Positions 43,142 through 52,686 of a stretch of DNA of 64,000 nt are shown here, piece by piece; position 1 is the first letter of the stretch, and each line of letters begins with the position of its first letter. The notes below the pieces were generated by a model. The model was given only the letters and a program-made list of their open reading frames with translations, had not been told where the DNA came from and made no database searches. This stretch comes from Geothrix fuzhouensis (GTDB lineage: Bacteria > Acidobacteriota > Holophagae > Holophagales > Holophagaceae), in assembly GCF_024609325.1 (NCBI RefSeq), contig NZ_JANHMQ010000001.1, forward strand, positions 496,001 through 560,000, read 5' to 3'. Made by a program: the position numbers and the translations under genes.

Positions 43142-44275
43142 TCACTCTGGCCTGGCGTCAATCCAGCCACCACCCAGCACCTCGCCATCTCGGTAGAAGA
43201 CCACCGCCTGACCAGCTGCGATGGCTCGCTGGGGCTCGGCGAAGGCGACTTTGACCCGGCCATCGGGCAGGGGGATGACCAGGGCGTCGGCCTCCGGGGA
43301 CCGGCTGCGGATGCGGGCCTGGCAGGCCAGGGGCCCCAGGGGAGGACCGTCGACCCAAGTCAGTTCGCGAGCCAGCAACTCAGCCCCCATGAGATCGGCC
43401 TCGCTGCCGACCCAGACCGTGTTGGTGGGGGGTTCGACCCGCACGACATACAAGGGCTCGGCGTAGGCGATCCCCAGGCCCCGACGCTGGCCAATGGTGT
43501 GTCGCCAGTAGCCGTGGTGTCGGCCCAGAATTCGACCATCCAGGTGCCGGATGTCACCATCACCCCGACCTGGATCGCGGCCTTCGGCTTCCAGGAAGCT
43601 GTCGTACCGGTCCTGGGTCACGAAGCAGATTTCCTGGCTTTCGGATTTTTCGGCCAAGTGCAGGCCCAGTTCGGCGCCCAGGCTTCTGACCTCGGGTTTG
43701 GTCAGCTGAGCGAGCGGGAACAATGTCCTCGCCAAGGTGGCTTGGGTGTGGTGGAAGAGAAAGTAGCTCTGGTCCTTGGCCGGGTCTGAGGCCTTTTGAA
43801 GGTGCCAGCGTCCGCCCTCCTGGGTGATGGTCGCGTAGTGGCCTGTGGCCACGAAGGGGGCCCCCAGGGATTCGGCCCGCTCCATCAGCGCCGAGAACTT
43901 GAGGTGCTGGTTGCAACGAATGCAGGGACTTGGTGTTTCGCCATCCAAGTACCCCTGGATGAATCCTTCGATGACCGTGTCGCGGAAGCGGGTTTCGAAA
44001 TCCATGACGTAATGGGCAAAGCCCATCTCGTGGGCCACCCTTCGGGCATCCTGGAAGTCGTCAAGCGTGCAGCACTTTCCTTCGGAAGCTCCACCAGCCT
44101 TCTTTTCGAAGAGCTGCATGGACACGCCGATGACCTCATAGCCGGCCCGGTGGAGCAGGGCGGCCATCACGGAGCTGTCGACCCCACCGGACATGGCGGC
44201 CAGTACCCTGTCCCCTGGCTGGAGCAGGGGGTGCTCCGATAGGGCTTCTTGAGCGCGAGAGAGCAATGAACTCAC
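43142..44275 (-). CDS. mnmA: tRNA-specific 2-thiouridylase
   Basis: 377 residues from a GTG with AGGA upstream. The PP-loop AMSGGVDSSVMAALL binds ATP. Catalytic Cys pair: SPCIRCNQH and SQEICFVTQD. The middle GMQLF-type segment and the C-terminal beta-barrel are normal. It thiolates U34 of tRNA-Lys, -Glu and -Gln, so tRNA-Gln(TTG) in this window is a substrate. It faces the Memo gene tail-to-tail with a 10-base gap. Confidence 0.95.
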   Translation of the reverse strand: MSSLLSRAQEALSEHPLLQPGDRVLAAMSGGVDSSVMAALLHRAGYEVIGVSMQLFEKKAGGASEGKCCTLDDFQDARRVAHEMGFAHYVMDFETRFRDTVIEGFIQGYLDGETPSPCIRCNQHLKFSALMERAESLGAPFVATGHYATITQEGGRWHLQKASDPAKDQSYFLFHHTQATLARTLFPLAQLTKPEVRSLGAELGLHLAEKSESQEICFVTQDRYDSFLEAEGRDPGRGDGDIRHLDGRILGRHHGYWRHTIGQRRGLGIAYAEPLYVVRVEPPTNTVWVGSEADLMGAELLARELTWVDGPPLGPLACQARIRSRSPEADALVIPLPDGRVKVAFAEPQRAIAAGQAVVFYRDGEVLGGGWIDARPE

Positions 44276-44309
44276 GATTCAACTTTCCTGGGAAGGCATG
44301 GGAAGGCTG

Positions 44310-46253
44310 TCAGTTGTATCTCTTTGATTTGAAGAGTTCATAAGCTGTCTGGAAATAGGCTATGGCCAAGTCGTCATGGACGACGCCTTCCGGGAGCGGG
44401 TGATACGAATCCTTTTCAGCGTCATAGACCTTGGACACCGTGGTGCCGTGGAGGCCAAGGATGGTGAGGGCCCCATCCTTCATCAGTGCCACATTGTCAT
44501 TGTGGTTGAACAGCAGCACCCGCCCGGATTCCGGTGTATTGAGCGCATCCTGACCGAACCAGGGCGCTGTGTAGGGCAGGCCGAGGAGACCCATGAGGGT
44601 AGGGGCCAGATCAATCTGGGACATGAGGCCATCTGAGCGCCTGGACGCCAGGCGGCCGGGAGCATAGAACATCAAGGGAATCTCATAGGTCTTCAGGGGG
44701 ATTTCCTGCCGTCCATAGACCCTGGCCCCATGGTCAGCGATGACGATGAAGAGGGTGTTCTTGAACCAGGCATGGTGTTCCGCATCCCGCAAAAAGCGCC
44801 CCTGGGCGAAATCGGCGTAACGCACGCCGGATTCCCGGCCTCCCCCTGTGGCTTTCACCCCGATGGATTCTAAGCCGGGCCGGAAGGTGTAAGGCTTGTG
44901 GTTCGAGGTGTTCATGATGTGGATAAAAAAGGGAACCCCGGTGGCGGAACGTCCGTCCGCATAGGACAATGCCATGTCGAAGAGATCCTCGTCCGAAACC
45001 CCCCAGATGTTCTCGAAGCGAGGTTGGGTCTTCAGGTTGGTCCGGTCGAGTACCTCATAGCCATTACTCTGAAAGAATTCATTCATGTTGTCGAAATAGC
45101 CGTAGCCGCCATATAGGAAAGCCGTCTGATAGCCCTGGCCCCGGAGGACTGAGCCGAGGGTGGCCAGGGACTCGTGTCCGGGTCGCCTGAGGATGGCTTC
45201 GGTGGGAATCGGAGGGATGGAAGCAGTAATGGCCTCCAGGCCTCGAACCGTGCGGGTTCCCGTGGCGTATACATGCCTGAACCAGAGCCCCTGCTGAGCA
45301 AAGTGGTCGAACTCAGGTGTCCAATTCCTTGTTGATCCATAGAGTTGACTGAACTCGGCTCCGAACGACTCGCTTGAAATAAGAACGACATTCATCTTGC
45401 CCAGACCATTGGGTCGGGCCGGGAATTGCCGATCCAGGCGGCCTTCTGAGAGCCGAGTGAAGGTGCCGGCTCCAGAGGCCAATTGGGTTGCCAGGAGCTT
45501 CAGGTTCTCGGCCGGAGGACGGGAGGCGTAGTAGGCGTGGTAGTTGATTTCACTCGTGTGAAGCGCCCGGAAGAAGCTGGATGGGCCATTGGCCTCAAGT
45601 TCGTTGGCGACCCGATTGGCGGAAATCCCGAAGAGGTTGGTGGGAACCAAGGCAATGACCAAGGCGAGCACAGCGCCATAGCCAGCCATGATAAGACTGC
45701 GAGTCTTGAAACTAACGGGTGTGGCCAGCGCCTTGGTCCATTGAGTGCGGAGTTTCCAGGTGGCCAAGGCGGCCACCACGACGCAGGCCAGCAGGATCTT
45801 GACCACGGGATACTCGGACCAGATATCTCCCGCGACCTCGGTAGGATAGATGAGGTAATTCACCGAAACCAAGTTGAACCTAGCGTTGAATTCTTCGAAA
45901 AAGAAATACTCGCAGGCCGCCAGGAATAGCCATCCAAGGGCATATAAAAAGGTGATGGCGGGAGGGAGCAGGGTGCCCCTGCGAGAACCCTTCAGCCATA
46001 GGTAAAGAGCCACAGGCAGCAGGAAGTAGAGGGACTGTATGGCATCAGAGGCCAGCCCGGCCGGGAGAATCCAGAGCAGGGAGGTGATCGGCACATGCGC
46101 TTCCCGGCCGAAGCTCACCCACAACACCACACGAAGCAGCAGGCCGAGGCCGAGGTAGCCCGCAGCGAATTGCAGGGCAGGACGGTACCGGTCCACCAGG
46201 GATTGGAGGGTCAGAGCGTGGGTGGGCTGTTCAGGATTCCGGAAGGTGTCCAA
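44310..46253 (-). CDS. LTA synthase-like membrane sulfatase/phosphotransferase
   Basis: About 647 residues from a TTG at 46253 with AGGA six bases upstream. Starts further upstream are excluded because a terminator lies there. Five N-terminal helices are followed by an extracytoplasmic alkaline-phosphatase-fold domain with LISSESFGAEFS, the Thr-bearing YATGTRTVRGLEA, HIMNTSNHKPY and IVIADHGARVYG. The fold is shared by LtaS, MdoB and related phosphoglycerol transferases. The target here is unknown; decoration of LPS or glucans is plausible near lptFG and kdsD. Confidence 0.82.
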   Translation of the reverse strand: MDTFRNPEQPTHALTLQSLVDRYRPALQFAAGYLGLGLLLRVVLWVSFGREAHVPITSLLWILPAGLASDAIQSLYFLLPVALYLWLKGSRRGTLLPPAITFLYALGWLFLAACEYFFFEEFNARFNLVSVNYLIYPTEVAGDIWSEYPVVKILLACVVVAALATWKLRTQWTKALATPVSFKTRSLIMAGYGAVLALVIALVPTNLFGISANRVANELEANGPSSFFRALHTSEINYHAYYASRPPAENLKLLATQLASGAGTFTRLSEGRLDRQFPARPNGLGKMNVVLISSESFGAEFSQLYGSTRNWTPEFDHFAQQGLWFRHVYATGTRTVRGLEAITASIPPIPTEAILRRPGHESLATLGSVLRGQGYQTAFLYGGYGYFDNMNEFFQSNGYEVLDRTNLKTQPRFENIWGVSDEDLFDMALSYADGRSATGVPFFIHIMNTSNHKPYTFRPGLESIGVKATGGGRESGVRYADFAQGRFLRDAEHHAWFKNTLFIVIADHGARVYGRQEIPLKTYEIPLMFYAPGRLASRRSDGLMSQIDLAPTLMGLLGLPYTAPWFGQDALNTPESGRVLLFNHNDNVALMKDGALTILGLHGTTVSKVYDAEKDSYHPLPEGVVHDDLAIAYFQTAYELFKSKRYN

Positions 46254-46274
46254 AAAGGTCCTTTCTGAGAAAAC

Positions 46275-46307
46275 AAAAAAGAAACCCCGCCCTGAGAAAA
46301 GGACGGG
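46275..46307 (-). terminator. Terminator downstream of lptFG
   Basis: On the minus strand, CCCGTCC pairs with GGGCGGG around an 8-base loop, followed by TTTCTTTTTT. It lies 73 bases after the lptFG stop and 22 bases before the LTA-synthase-like TTG. The downstream gene therefore needs its own promoter or read-through. Confidence 0.75.
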
Positions 46308-46379
46308 AAGCCTGGAGAGGCATTGTCTCATCTCCGGCAGTTGTGGGTCCAAGAGTTAGGCAAGCCGGAATGGGCACCT

Positions 46380-48599
46380 TCAGGTTCGCAGCTTCGAAAC
46401 GCGGGCCAGGGCGCTCCCGCCGAGAAGAAGAAAGGGGGCCAGGATGCCCCAGTAAGCTGGAATCTCAGAGGCACGGGCTGCTCCACCGAACAGCGTCTGG
46501 AGCCCCAGAAACACGAGCCCGCCGACCAGACCGACCCCGATGGCTTGACCCCGCCCCTGACGGGGACCCGGAAACGCATACGAGAGCATGGCCAAGACGA
46601 GGAGAGGGCCGGCCAACCAACCCAGGAGGCGACTCCACAGGAGGTAGGAGCGCTCAGGGTCCGGTGCCCAGCGTTGCCATTCGACCAGGTCCAGGGTTTG
46701 GGCTTCGGAGGCAGAAGGAGCGTCCCGAAGGGCCCGATCAGGGAAAAGGACCTCGGTGGCGGGCCCCGCTACCAGATGAGCTCCGCCCCAAGCCAGGGCT
46801 TCTGAACGCTCGGTCCCAGGTTGCCACCGGAGAAGGATCGGAGCCTCGCCTGGGCTCTTCAGGGGAAAGCCCCAGCGGACCTCGGGAGAGAGGTGCCATA
46901 GGACGCCCGTGGAGCCGAGGTACATCCAAGGGGCCGTGGAGGCCGCCCCCTGCGGGCGCTGAAGGATCTGGTAATAGAGCCTCCGGGCCTGGGTCCTGGC
47001 CATGGGAGCCAACCCAGCCTGGAGGAGGAAAGTGGCCAGGGCCACCGTACCCCAAGCGAAACGGCTGGCCCAGATCCATTGGAGTAGGCTGACGCCACCG
47101 GCACGGATGGCCAGCCATTCGCGGTTAAGCGCGGCCTCAGACAGGGTGAGCATGCTGCCGAGCAGGAAGGATACTGGGAAGGCCACTTCCAGAAATGGGG
47201 GTAAATTCCATATCCAATATTTAATAAAAACAACGAGATGAATATTATTTTTCGATAAGTCTCCAGCAAGATTTGAGAACTCGATGAGAAGGTCCAAGGC
47301 CAGAAGGCTGCCCAGGGTCAGACCCCAATTGCGCCACCAGGCGAGCGTAGACCAGTGGCGGAAGATGCCATGGCGCGTTCCCTGACCGTGAACCCACTGG
47401 AGCATCGATGATTTGGCGGCAGCCATCCGGGCATGAAGGGGGCCGAGGTGCAAGGTGTGTCCCAGCGAACGCAGGGCAAGCCCCCCAAGGCCAGGGCGAG
47501 TCCGGTGGGGTTTAAGGCGATAACTAAGGATGAACCACCCGGCTCCAAGGAAAAAGAAAGGGAGGATGAGGGTCGGATAGATCGATTTAACTTTTCCACC
47601 TAAAAGCATGTTTTCAATGTATTTCATCAATAAATAATAAACCAGGATTACGCCAAGGCTCTTGATGACGGCCCCTCCCCGGTAGAACCGCGGGTGCCCA
47701 AAGCCCAGGGCGATTCCCATAAGCAGCAAGGAGACGCCGGCAAGGGGCAGGGTGATTCTCCTGCTGAGCTCGATGGCGGATTGTTGGCGCTGAAGTTCGG
47801 GAATTCTGGCATCCCCGTAAGTTTGAAATAAGGCCTTGGAAGATTCATACCTCAGGGGAACCGGGGTGAGCAAGCGGGGCCCGGAGGGAATGGCAAAACG
47901 CAAAATCTGCTGTTCTTGCTTCAGGTGGATGACGCTGCCATCACCGGAAGGCTGGTAGAGCACACCTTGAAGGTCCGAGAGATGAAGTCGGATTTCAGCA
48001 TTTCCGACCGATGTGTTCTCCAGGGCATACGTCATCTTGGAGGCGGTCATGTGTTGCGTGCCCTGAGCCGTGGACTCCATGAGGTGGATCTGTCCGCTTT
48101 CTGATACCCAGAAGGCGGTGTCGGGAGAACCGGGTGGGTGCCAGGGAGGACTGCCCGGGCGAAGGAACCTGGCCTTGGCAGCCTCAGACATCTTTCGCCG
48201 AAGCGTCTGCTGGAGGTTCGCGGAGGCGGGCACCAGGAGATGAGCGTTGACAGAAGCCAGGAGCAGGAGTCCGCAGGCCAGGATCACCCAGGGGCTGAAC
48301 CAGGTCCGGCGGCCCGCGCCGAGCCCCTGGGCGGCCACCAGCTCGGAGCCCTCCATCAGCTGCTGGGTTCCCAGCAGCCCACCAAGCACCGCGGCCATGG
48401 GCAGAACCATGGAGAAGGTTTCAGGAAGGGACAGAAGAAGGAGAGGGAACATCCAACGCAGAGGGGCACCCTGCGAAAAGATCTCCTTCGAAATCGCCAC
48501 CATTTCCCAGGAGACCAGAAGAAAGCCGTAAAAGAACAACCCTCCCAGGAAGGGGGTTGTCCATCGGCGGAGAATGTATCGGGTCAGGACAGAGGGCAC
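46380..48599 (-). CDS. Fused LptF-LptG lipopolysaccharide export permease
   Basis: 739 residues, twice the usual ~360. The N-terminal half (1-390) is an LptF/YjgP-type permease: helices in LTRYILRRWTTPFLGG and PETFSMVLPMAAVLGGLLG, then a periplasmic beta domain and helices. The C-terminal half (about 400-739) repeats the pattern, with LPPFLEVAFPVSFLLGSMLT and its own beta domain. LptF and LptG normally form a heterodimer with LptB2 that lifts LPS from the inner membrane. No lptB is nearby. AT-rich patches interrupt the GC-rich gene at about 47205-47260 and 47580-47640. Confidence 0.85.
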   Translation of the reverse strand: MPSVLTRYILRRWTTPFLGGLFFYGFLLVSWEMVAISKEIFSQGAPLRWMFPLLLLSLPETFSMVLPMAAVLGGLLGTQQLMEGSELVAAQGLGAGRRTWFSPWVILACGLLLLASVNAHLLVPASANLQQTLRRKMSEAAKARFLRPGSPPWHPPGSPDTAFWVSESGQIHLMESTAQGTQHMTASKMTYALENTSVGNAEIRLHLSDLQGVLYQPSGDGSVIHLKQEQQILRFAIPSGPRLLTPVPLRYESSKALFQTYGDARIPELQRQQSAIELSRRITLPLAGVSLLLMGIALGFGHPRFYRGGAVIKSLGVILVYYLLMKYIENMLLGGKVKSIYPTLILPFFFLGAGWFILSYRLKPHRTRPGLGGLALRSLGHTLHLGPLHARMAAAKSSMLQWVHGQGTRHGIFRHWSTLAWWRNWGLTLGSLLALDLLIEFSNLAGDLSKNNIHLVVFIKYWIWNLPPFLEVAFPVSFLLGSMLTLSEAALNREWLAIRAGGVSLLQWIWASRFAWGTVALATFLLQAGLAPMARTQARRLYYQILQRPQGAASTAPWMYLGSTGVLWHLSPEVRWGFPLKSPGEAPILLRWQPGTERSEALAWGGAHLVAGPATEVLFPDRALRDAPSASEAQTLDLVEWQRWAPDPERSYLLWSRLLGWLAGPLLVLAMLSYAFPGPRQGRGQAIGVGLVGGLVFLGLQTLFGGAARASEIPAYWGILAPFLLLGGSALARVSKLRT

Positions 48600-48674
48600 T
48601 TTGAAGTCCGAATTTAACTTTCGATAATGTATATTATGTAACCTTGAAATGAAACCAAAGCACAGACCTGAACC

Positions 48675-49661
48675 TTACAAGACCTTTGCTGTCAACAGAT
48701 CGTGAATGTGGATGAGGCCTGTGGGGTGTTCAGTTTGCCCTACCATGAGGAAGGTGATCTTCCGGGCTTCCATGTCACCAGCGGCGTCCAAGGCCAGGGC
48801 CTCCTCGCTGATCATGGCCGGGGTTCGGGTCATCATCTGTTCAGCCCGCAGGTCGAGAGGGTTTCGCCGGTCGCGTTCGGTGGTCTCCAATGCCCGGCGG
48901 ATGTCCCCATCCGTGATAACGCCCAGAAGCCTCGGGCCTTCCATGACGCTGGTCATGCCCAGCCGGCCCTTCGTCATCGCCTTCAATACCTCGGTCAACC
49001 CCGAAGTAGCCGATACAACGGGCCACAATGTATGCATCAAGGCCTTTACCTTCACAAGTTTGGCCCCAAGACTTCCGGCGGGATGATTGAGGGCAAAATG
49101 ATCCCTGGTGAAGCCCCGGCGGGACATCAGGCTGGCCGCGAGCATATCGCCCCAGACCAGCTGGAGGGTGGTGCTGGCCATGGGGGCGAGATCCAAGGGG
49201 CAGCCTTCGCCCTGAGGCAACCGATAGGTGAAGGTCCAGTGAGCGACCTGCCCCAGGCTGCTCTCGGGCCGTGCCGTGATCGCAGCCATGGGGATGCCCA
49301 GGCGGATCAGGCTCGGAAGCAACCGGACCACCTCCTCGCTTTCTCCGCTGTTGGAGAGGGCGAGCACGGAATCCTCCCGGGTCACCATCCCGAGGTCACC
49401 GTGAAGGGCTTCGGCCGGATGGAGGAACAGACTGGGACAGCCGGTGGAAGCAAGCGTAGCCGCCACCTTCTGAGCTACGAGCCCCGACTTCCCCATGCCG
49501 GTCAGTACGACTCGGCCGGATCGCCCCAGCACCTTGCTGCACCAGTCATCCACTTGGATCGGATCCCAGCTATCGCGCAATTCCCTGAGAGCGGCCAGGG
49601 CTGCGTCCAGCACGGCGTGTCCAGCCTCTGCGGCCCCTGCGACCTGATTCTCGTCCGTCAC
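48675..49661 (-). CDS. kdsD: Arabinose-5-phosphate isomerase (KdsD/KpsF)
   Basis: 328 residues from a GTG with GGAG seven bases upstream. The SIS domain (about 30-180) has GRVVLTGMGKSGLVAQK and LHPAEALHGDLGMV. Two CBS domains complete it (about 205-325), with LGVITDGDIRRAL. It converts ribulose-5-phosphate to arabinose-5-phosphate for Kdo synthesis. Next to lptFG this supports an LPS-bearing outer membrane. The 75 bases between it and lptFG are AT-rich. Confidence 0.93.
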   Translation of the reverse strand: MTDENQVAGAAEAGHAVLDAALAALRELRDSWDPIQVDDWCSKVLGRSGRVVLTGMGKSGLVAQKVAATLASTGCPSLFLHPAEALHGDLGMVTREDSVLALSNSGESEEVVRLLPSLIRLGIPMAAITARPESSLGQVAHWTFTYRLPQGEGCPLDLAPMASTTLQLVWGDMLAASLMSRRGFTRDHFALNHPAGSLGAKLVKVKALMHTLWPVVSATSGLTEVLKAMTKGRLGMTSVMEGPRLLGVITDGDIRRALETTERDRRNPLDLRAEQMMTRTPAMISEEALALDAAGDMEARKITFLMVGQTEHPTGLIHIHDLLTAKVL

Positions 49662-49841
49662 GGTACCGACTCCGATGGGTGATGAGCAAAGAGTTCATGC
49701 TACCAGCCCTTCTCGCCCTCTCCTCCCTGCCCTAGAACCCCGCTGCTCCCTGCGATCAGGAGCCCCGCTTCATCCCAGGAGGCCGCACGAACAAGAGGCT
49801 TGTGACCGGAGCACCGCGCCCGCGTTTGCTACACTGGCCCC

Positions 49842-49917
49842 GGCCCTGTAGCTCAGCGGTCAGAGCTGGCGGCTCATAACCGCTTGGTCGTGGGTTCGAA
49901 CCCCACCGGGGCCACCA
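49842..49917 (+). tRNA. tRNA with CAT anticodon, probably tRNA-Ile2
   Basis: The 5' end GGCCCTGTAGCTCAGCGGTC pairs with CGGGGCC. The anticodon loop CTCATAA gives CAT. The acceptor and the anticodon arm with TTGGTCG match tRNA-Ile2 (lysidine-modified, reading AUA) better than elongator Met. Position 1 is G, so it is not an initiator. CCA is encoded. A -10-like TACACT lies at 49830-49835. Confidence 0.9.
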
Positions 49918-49924
49918 ACTGCGT

Positions 49925-49956
49925 GCATCGCCAGCGGAACAGCAAGCTGGCGATGC
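49925..49956. terminator. Hairpin between the CAU tRNA and the GntR gene
   Basis: GCATCGCCAGC and GCTGGCGATGC form an 11-bp stem around a 10-base loop. It serves the tRNA (plus) and may serve the convergent regulator gene (minus). Only a short T-run follows (TGTT). Confidence 0.6.
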
Positions 49957-49958
49957 TG

Positions 49959-50675
49959 TTAGACGATCCACTTCCGCAGTTCGCCTTCCGCGAAGCTCAA
50001 ATGCGCCAGCATGGCCTCGGAGGCCTTCTGGGGCGATCCCGAGCGGATGGCCTGGAGGATCTCAGAGTGCTGATCGATGATCCGCTGGGGGTTCTGGACG
50101 TTGTCATGGTACAGCTGCCGCCGGGCCACGGAATTGGCCTTGGCGAACTCCTCGGAGACGGTCTTGAAGAGCTTGGTCAGCAGGCTGTTGTGGGTAGCCT
50201 CGGCCACGGCGTAGTGGAAGGCGGTATCGAATTCCTCGCCCTTCTCTGAATCGTTCAGGTTGAGCCGCTCCCGCATGTTCGCCAGCATGGATTCGATCTG
50301 GTCGAGTTCCTCGAAGGTGGCCCGCTGGGCTGCCAGGCTCGCGGTAGCGGTCTCGAAGATTCGGCGCATCTCGAACATGTCGAGGAGCGAATTCCGTTCC
50401 ACTGCCAGGAACATCGCCAAGGGGCGGATGATGTCGTCGGTTTCGGTACCCCGGACGAAGGTACCCTCGCCAGGGCGGATATCGATGATGCCGAGCATCT
50501 CCAGGGTTCGGATGGCCTCCCGAACAGAGGCTCGGCTGACCTGGAACCGCTCGGCCAGATCGCGCTCGGCGAGGAGCTTGTCGCCAGGCTTCAGCTTCCC
50601 GTCAGCGATGAGGTGCTTGATCTGCTCCACGATCTCCTCGTAGAGCCTCCTGGACTTGATCGGGGTGAGTTCCAT
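49959..50675 (-). CDS. FadR-subfamily GntR regulator, probable lactate repressor
   Basis: 238 residues from the ATG at 50675 (AGGA nine bases upstream). The winged HTH has PGDKLLAERDLAERFQVSRA and REAIRTLEMLGIIDIRPGEG. The helical FCD domain (about 90-235) has the metal/ligand residues in FHYAVAEATHN and DQHSEILQAI. The gene diverges from the lactate permease and shares a 161-base region with a palindrome of the FadR-family type. It is most like LldR/LutR. Lactate as effector is inferred from context. Confidence 0.87.
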   Translation of the reverse strand: MELTPIKSRRLYEEIVEQIKHLIADGKLKPGDKLLAERDLAERFQVSRASVREAIRTLEMLGIIDIRPGEGTFVRGTETDDIIRPLAMFLAVERNSLLDMFEMRRIFETATASLAAQRATFEELDQIESMLANMRERLNLNDSEKGEEFDTAFHYAVAEATHNSLLTKLFKTVSEEFAKANSVARRQLYHDNVQNPQRIIDQHSEILQAIRSGSPQKASEAMLAHLSFAEGELRKWIV

Positions 50676-50744
50676 ATCAAAATATCCTAAATGATGGAAA
50701 AGAGAACAGATGGGAAATGTGACCAAAAGCAGTCGTCTTGCCTA

Positions 50745-50755
50745 TGGTCTGACCA
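50745..50755. promoter_or_regulatory. Probable operator of the lactate regulator
   Basis: TGGTCTGACCA is an exact palindrome and fits the FadR-subfamily half-site pattern TnGTnnnACnA. It lies in the divergent region, 82 bases before the permease ATG and 70 bases from the regulator start, so it could control both. No second perfect copy is evident in the region. Confidence 0.6.
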
Positions 50756-50836
50756 CTAGACCCATTGTAGGCTTCCACCAGGATCTTTCCAAAAACTCTA
50801 TCTCTCAATCCCCTTCCCCCCCATCTTGGAGGCTGC

Positions 50837-52591
50837 ATGACCCCCTGGACCCAAGTCTATTCCCCCGTCGCGGGGAATATCTTCCTATCAGCCCTGGTGG
50901 CCGCATTGCCGGTTTTCGTGCTCCTGGGCTTCCTGGCCAAGCATGTGAGGGCTCACTACTCAGCCATTTTGGGGCTCATCACCTGTCTATCCGTTGCCAT
51001 CTTCGTCTACAAGATGCCTGTGGGCATGGCCGGCATGGCAGCCTTCAATGGCGCCCTTGTAGGCTTGCTGCCCATCGGCTGGATTGTGCTGAACGCCATC
51101 TTCATCTACGACATCACGGTGAAATCCGGTGATTTCGAGGTGGTCAAGCACTCCATCGCGGGTCTGGCTTCGGATCGCCGCATCCAGGCACTGCTGATCG
51201 CCTTCAGCTTCGGCGCCTTCATTGAGGGCGCGGCCGGTTTCGGAACGCCCGTGGCGATTTCCGCGGCGATGCTCATTGGCCTGGGCTTCCGCCCCATGCA
51301 GGCTGCGGGGTTGGCCCTCATTGGCAATACGGCTCCGGTCGCCTACGGCGCCTTGGGCACACCCATCATCGCCCTCGCTGGCGTGACTGGTCTCCCTCTG
51401 GACATGCTGAGCGCCGCTGTGGGCCGCATCCTGCCCGTCTTCTCCCTGGTCGTCCCGTTCTGGATCATCTGGACCATGGCCGGACGCAAGGCGATGCTCG
51501 AAGTCTGGCCGGCCTGCCTGGTGGCCGGCGGCAGTTTCGCCATCACCCAATTCCTGGTGAGCAATTACCACGGTCCGTGGCTGGTGGACATCATCGGCGC
51601 CATCGTTTCCATGGTTGCTTTGGTCATTTTCCTCAAGGTCTGGCAGCCCAAGAACATCTGGCGCTACGAACACGAGCGGGACGAGTCTGTGGCGGCGAAT
51701 GTGGCTCAGAGCAAGGTCAAGGTTGTTAAGGCCTGGATGCCCTGGATCTTCCTGTCCGTCTTCGTGTTCGCCTGGGGCACCCCTCACGTCAAGAACTTCC
51801 TCAATGGTGGTACCAAGGCCCAGCCGAACTTCCTTTATGGCAAGACCGTGAAGAATTTCGAAATCCCCCTGCTCCATAACAATGTCGAAAAGGCTCCGCC
51901 GGTCGTGGCCAAGAAGTCCAAGGAAGCCGCGGTCTACTCTCTCAACTGGCTCTCCACCACGGGCACCAGCCTGTTCCTCGCCGGCATCTGCAGCGGCTTG
52001 CTGCTTGGATTTGGCCCCTGGGAACTGCTCAAGATCTTCGGCAACACGATCAATCGCGTGAAGATCTCCCTGCTCACCATCGCCGCCATGCTGGCCCTGG
52101 GCTTCACCTCCAAGTCCGCAGGTCTGGACGCCACCATGGGTCTGGCCTTCGCCGCCACCGGCGCACTCTTCCCCTTCTTCAGCGCCATGCTGGGCTGGTT
52201 GGGCGTGGCTCTCACCGGCAGTGACACCTCCTCCAATGTGCTGTTTGGTGGCCTCCAGAAGATCACGGCCCAGCAGCTGGGCCTGAATCCGGTCCTCACC
52301 GCCGCGGCCAACAGCGCCGGTGGCGTCATGGGCAAGATGATCGACGCCCAGAGCCTCGTGGTGGCCTCGGTCGCCACCAACCAGCAGGGCGAGGAAGGCA
52401 ACATTCTCCGCTACGTGTTCTTCCACAGCCTTTCCTTGGCCGCGCTGGTCGGAGTCGTGATCTTCCTCTATGCCAAGGTTCTGCCGGCCAATTGGATGCC
52501 CCAGGTTCCCCCCGCTCCCGCAGTGGTGGAGACAACCCCTGCTGCTCCTGCGGCTCCAGCCACCCTGCCCGCCCCCGCCCCTGCCAAGTAG
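50837..52591 (+). CDS. lldP: L-lactate permease
   Basis: 584 residues with about 13 membrane helices. Family motifs such as AFSFGAFIEGAAGFGTPVAI, GNTAPVAYGALGTPI and LGWLGVALTGSDTSSNVLFG are present. The Ala/Pro-rich tail after the last helix is unusual but harmless. It imports lactate with protons. The ATG has GGAGG upstream. It is the first gene of a lactate run with dld and lutABC, 95 bases before dld. Confidence 0.94.
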   Translation: MTPWTQVYSPVAGNIFLSALVAALPVFVLLGFLAKHVRAHYSAILGLITCLSVAIFVYKMPVGMAGMAAFNGALVGLLPIGWIVLNAIFIYDITVKSGDFEVVKHSIAGLASDRRIQALLIAFSFGAFIEGAAGFGTPVAISAAMLIGLGFRPMQAAGLALIGNTAPVAYGALGTPIIALAGVTGLPLDMLSAAVGRILPVFSLVVPFWIIWTMAGRKAMLEVWPACLVAGGSFAITQFLVSNYHGPWLVDIIGAIVSMVALVIFLKVWQPKNIWRYEHERDESVAANVAQSKVKVVKAWMPWIFLSVFVFAWGTPHVKNFLNGGTKAQPNFLYGKTVKNFEIPLLHNNVEKAPPVVAKKSKEAAVYSLNWLSTTGTSLFLAGICSGLLLGFGPWELLKIFGNTINRVKISLLTIAAMLALGFTSKSAGLDATMGLAFAATGALFPFFSAMLGWLGVALTGSDTSSNVLFGGLQKITAQQLGLNPVLTAAANSAGGVMGKMIDAQSLVVASVATNQQGEEGNILRYVFFHSLSLAALVGVVIFLYAKVLPANWMPQVPPAPAVVETTPAAPAAPATLPAPAPAK

Positions 52592-52686
52592 GCCGGGCGG
52601 CATTTTGACGTAAGACCCGGGTCCCGCCGCGCTCTACAGGCCGGCGGGACCTTTTTCGCGATCGCCCGACCCAGAGGATATTTCTC

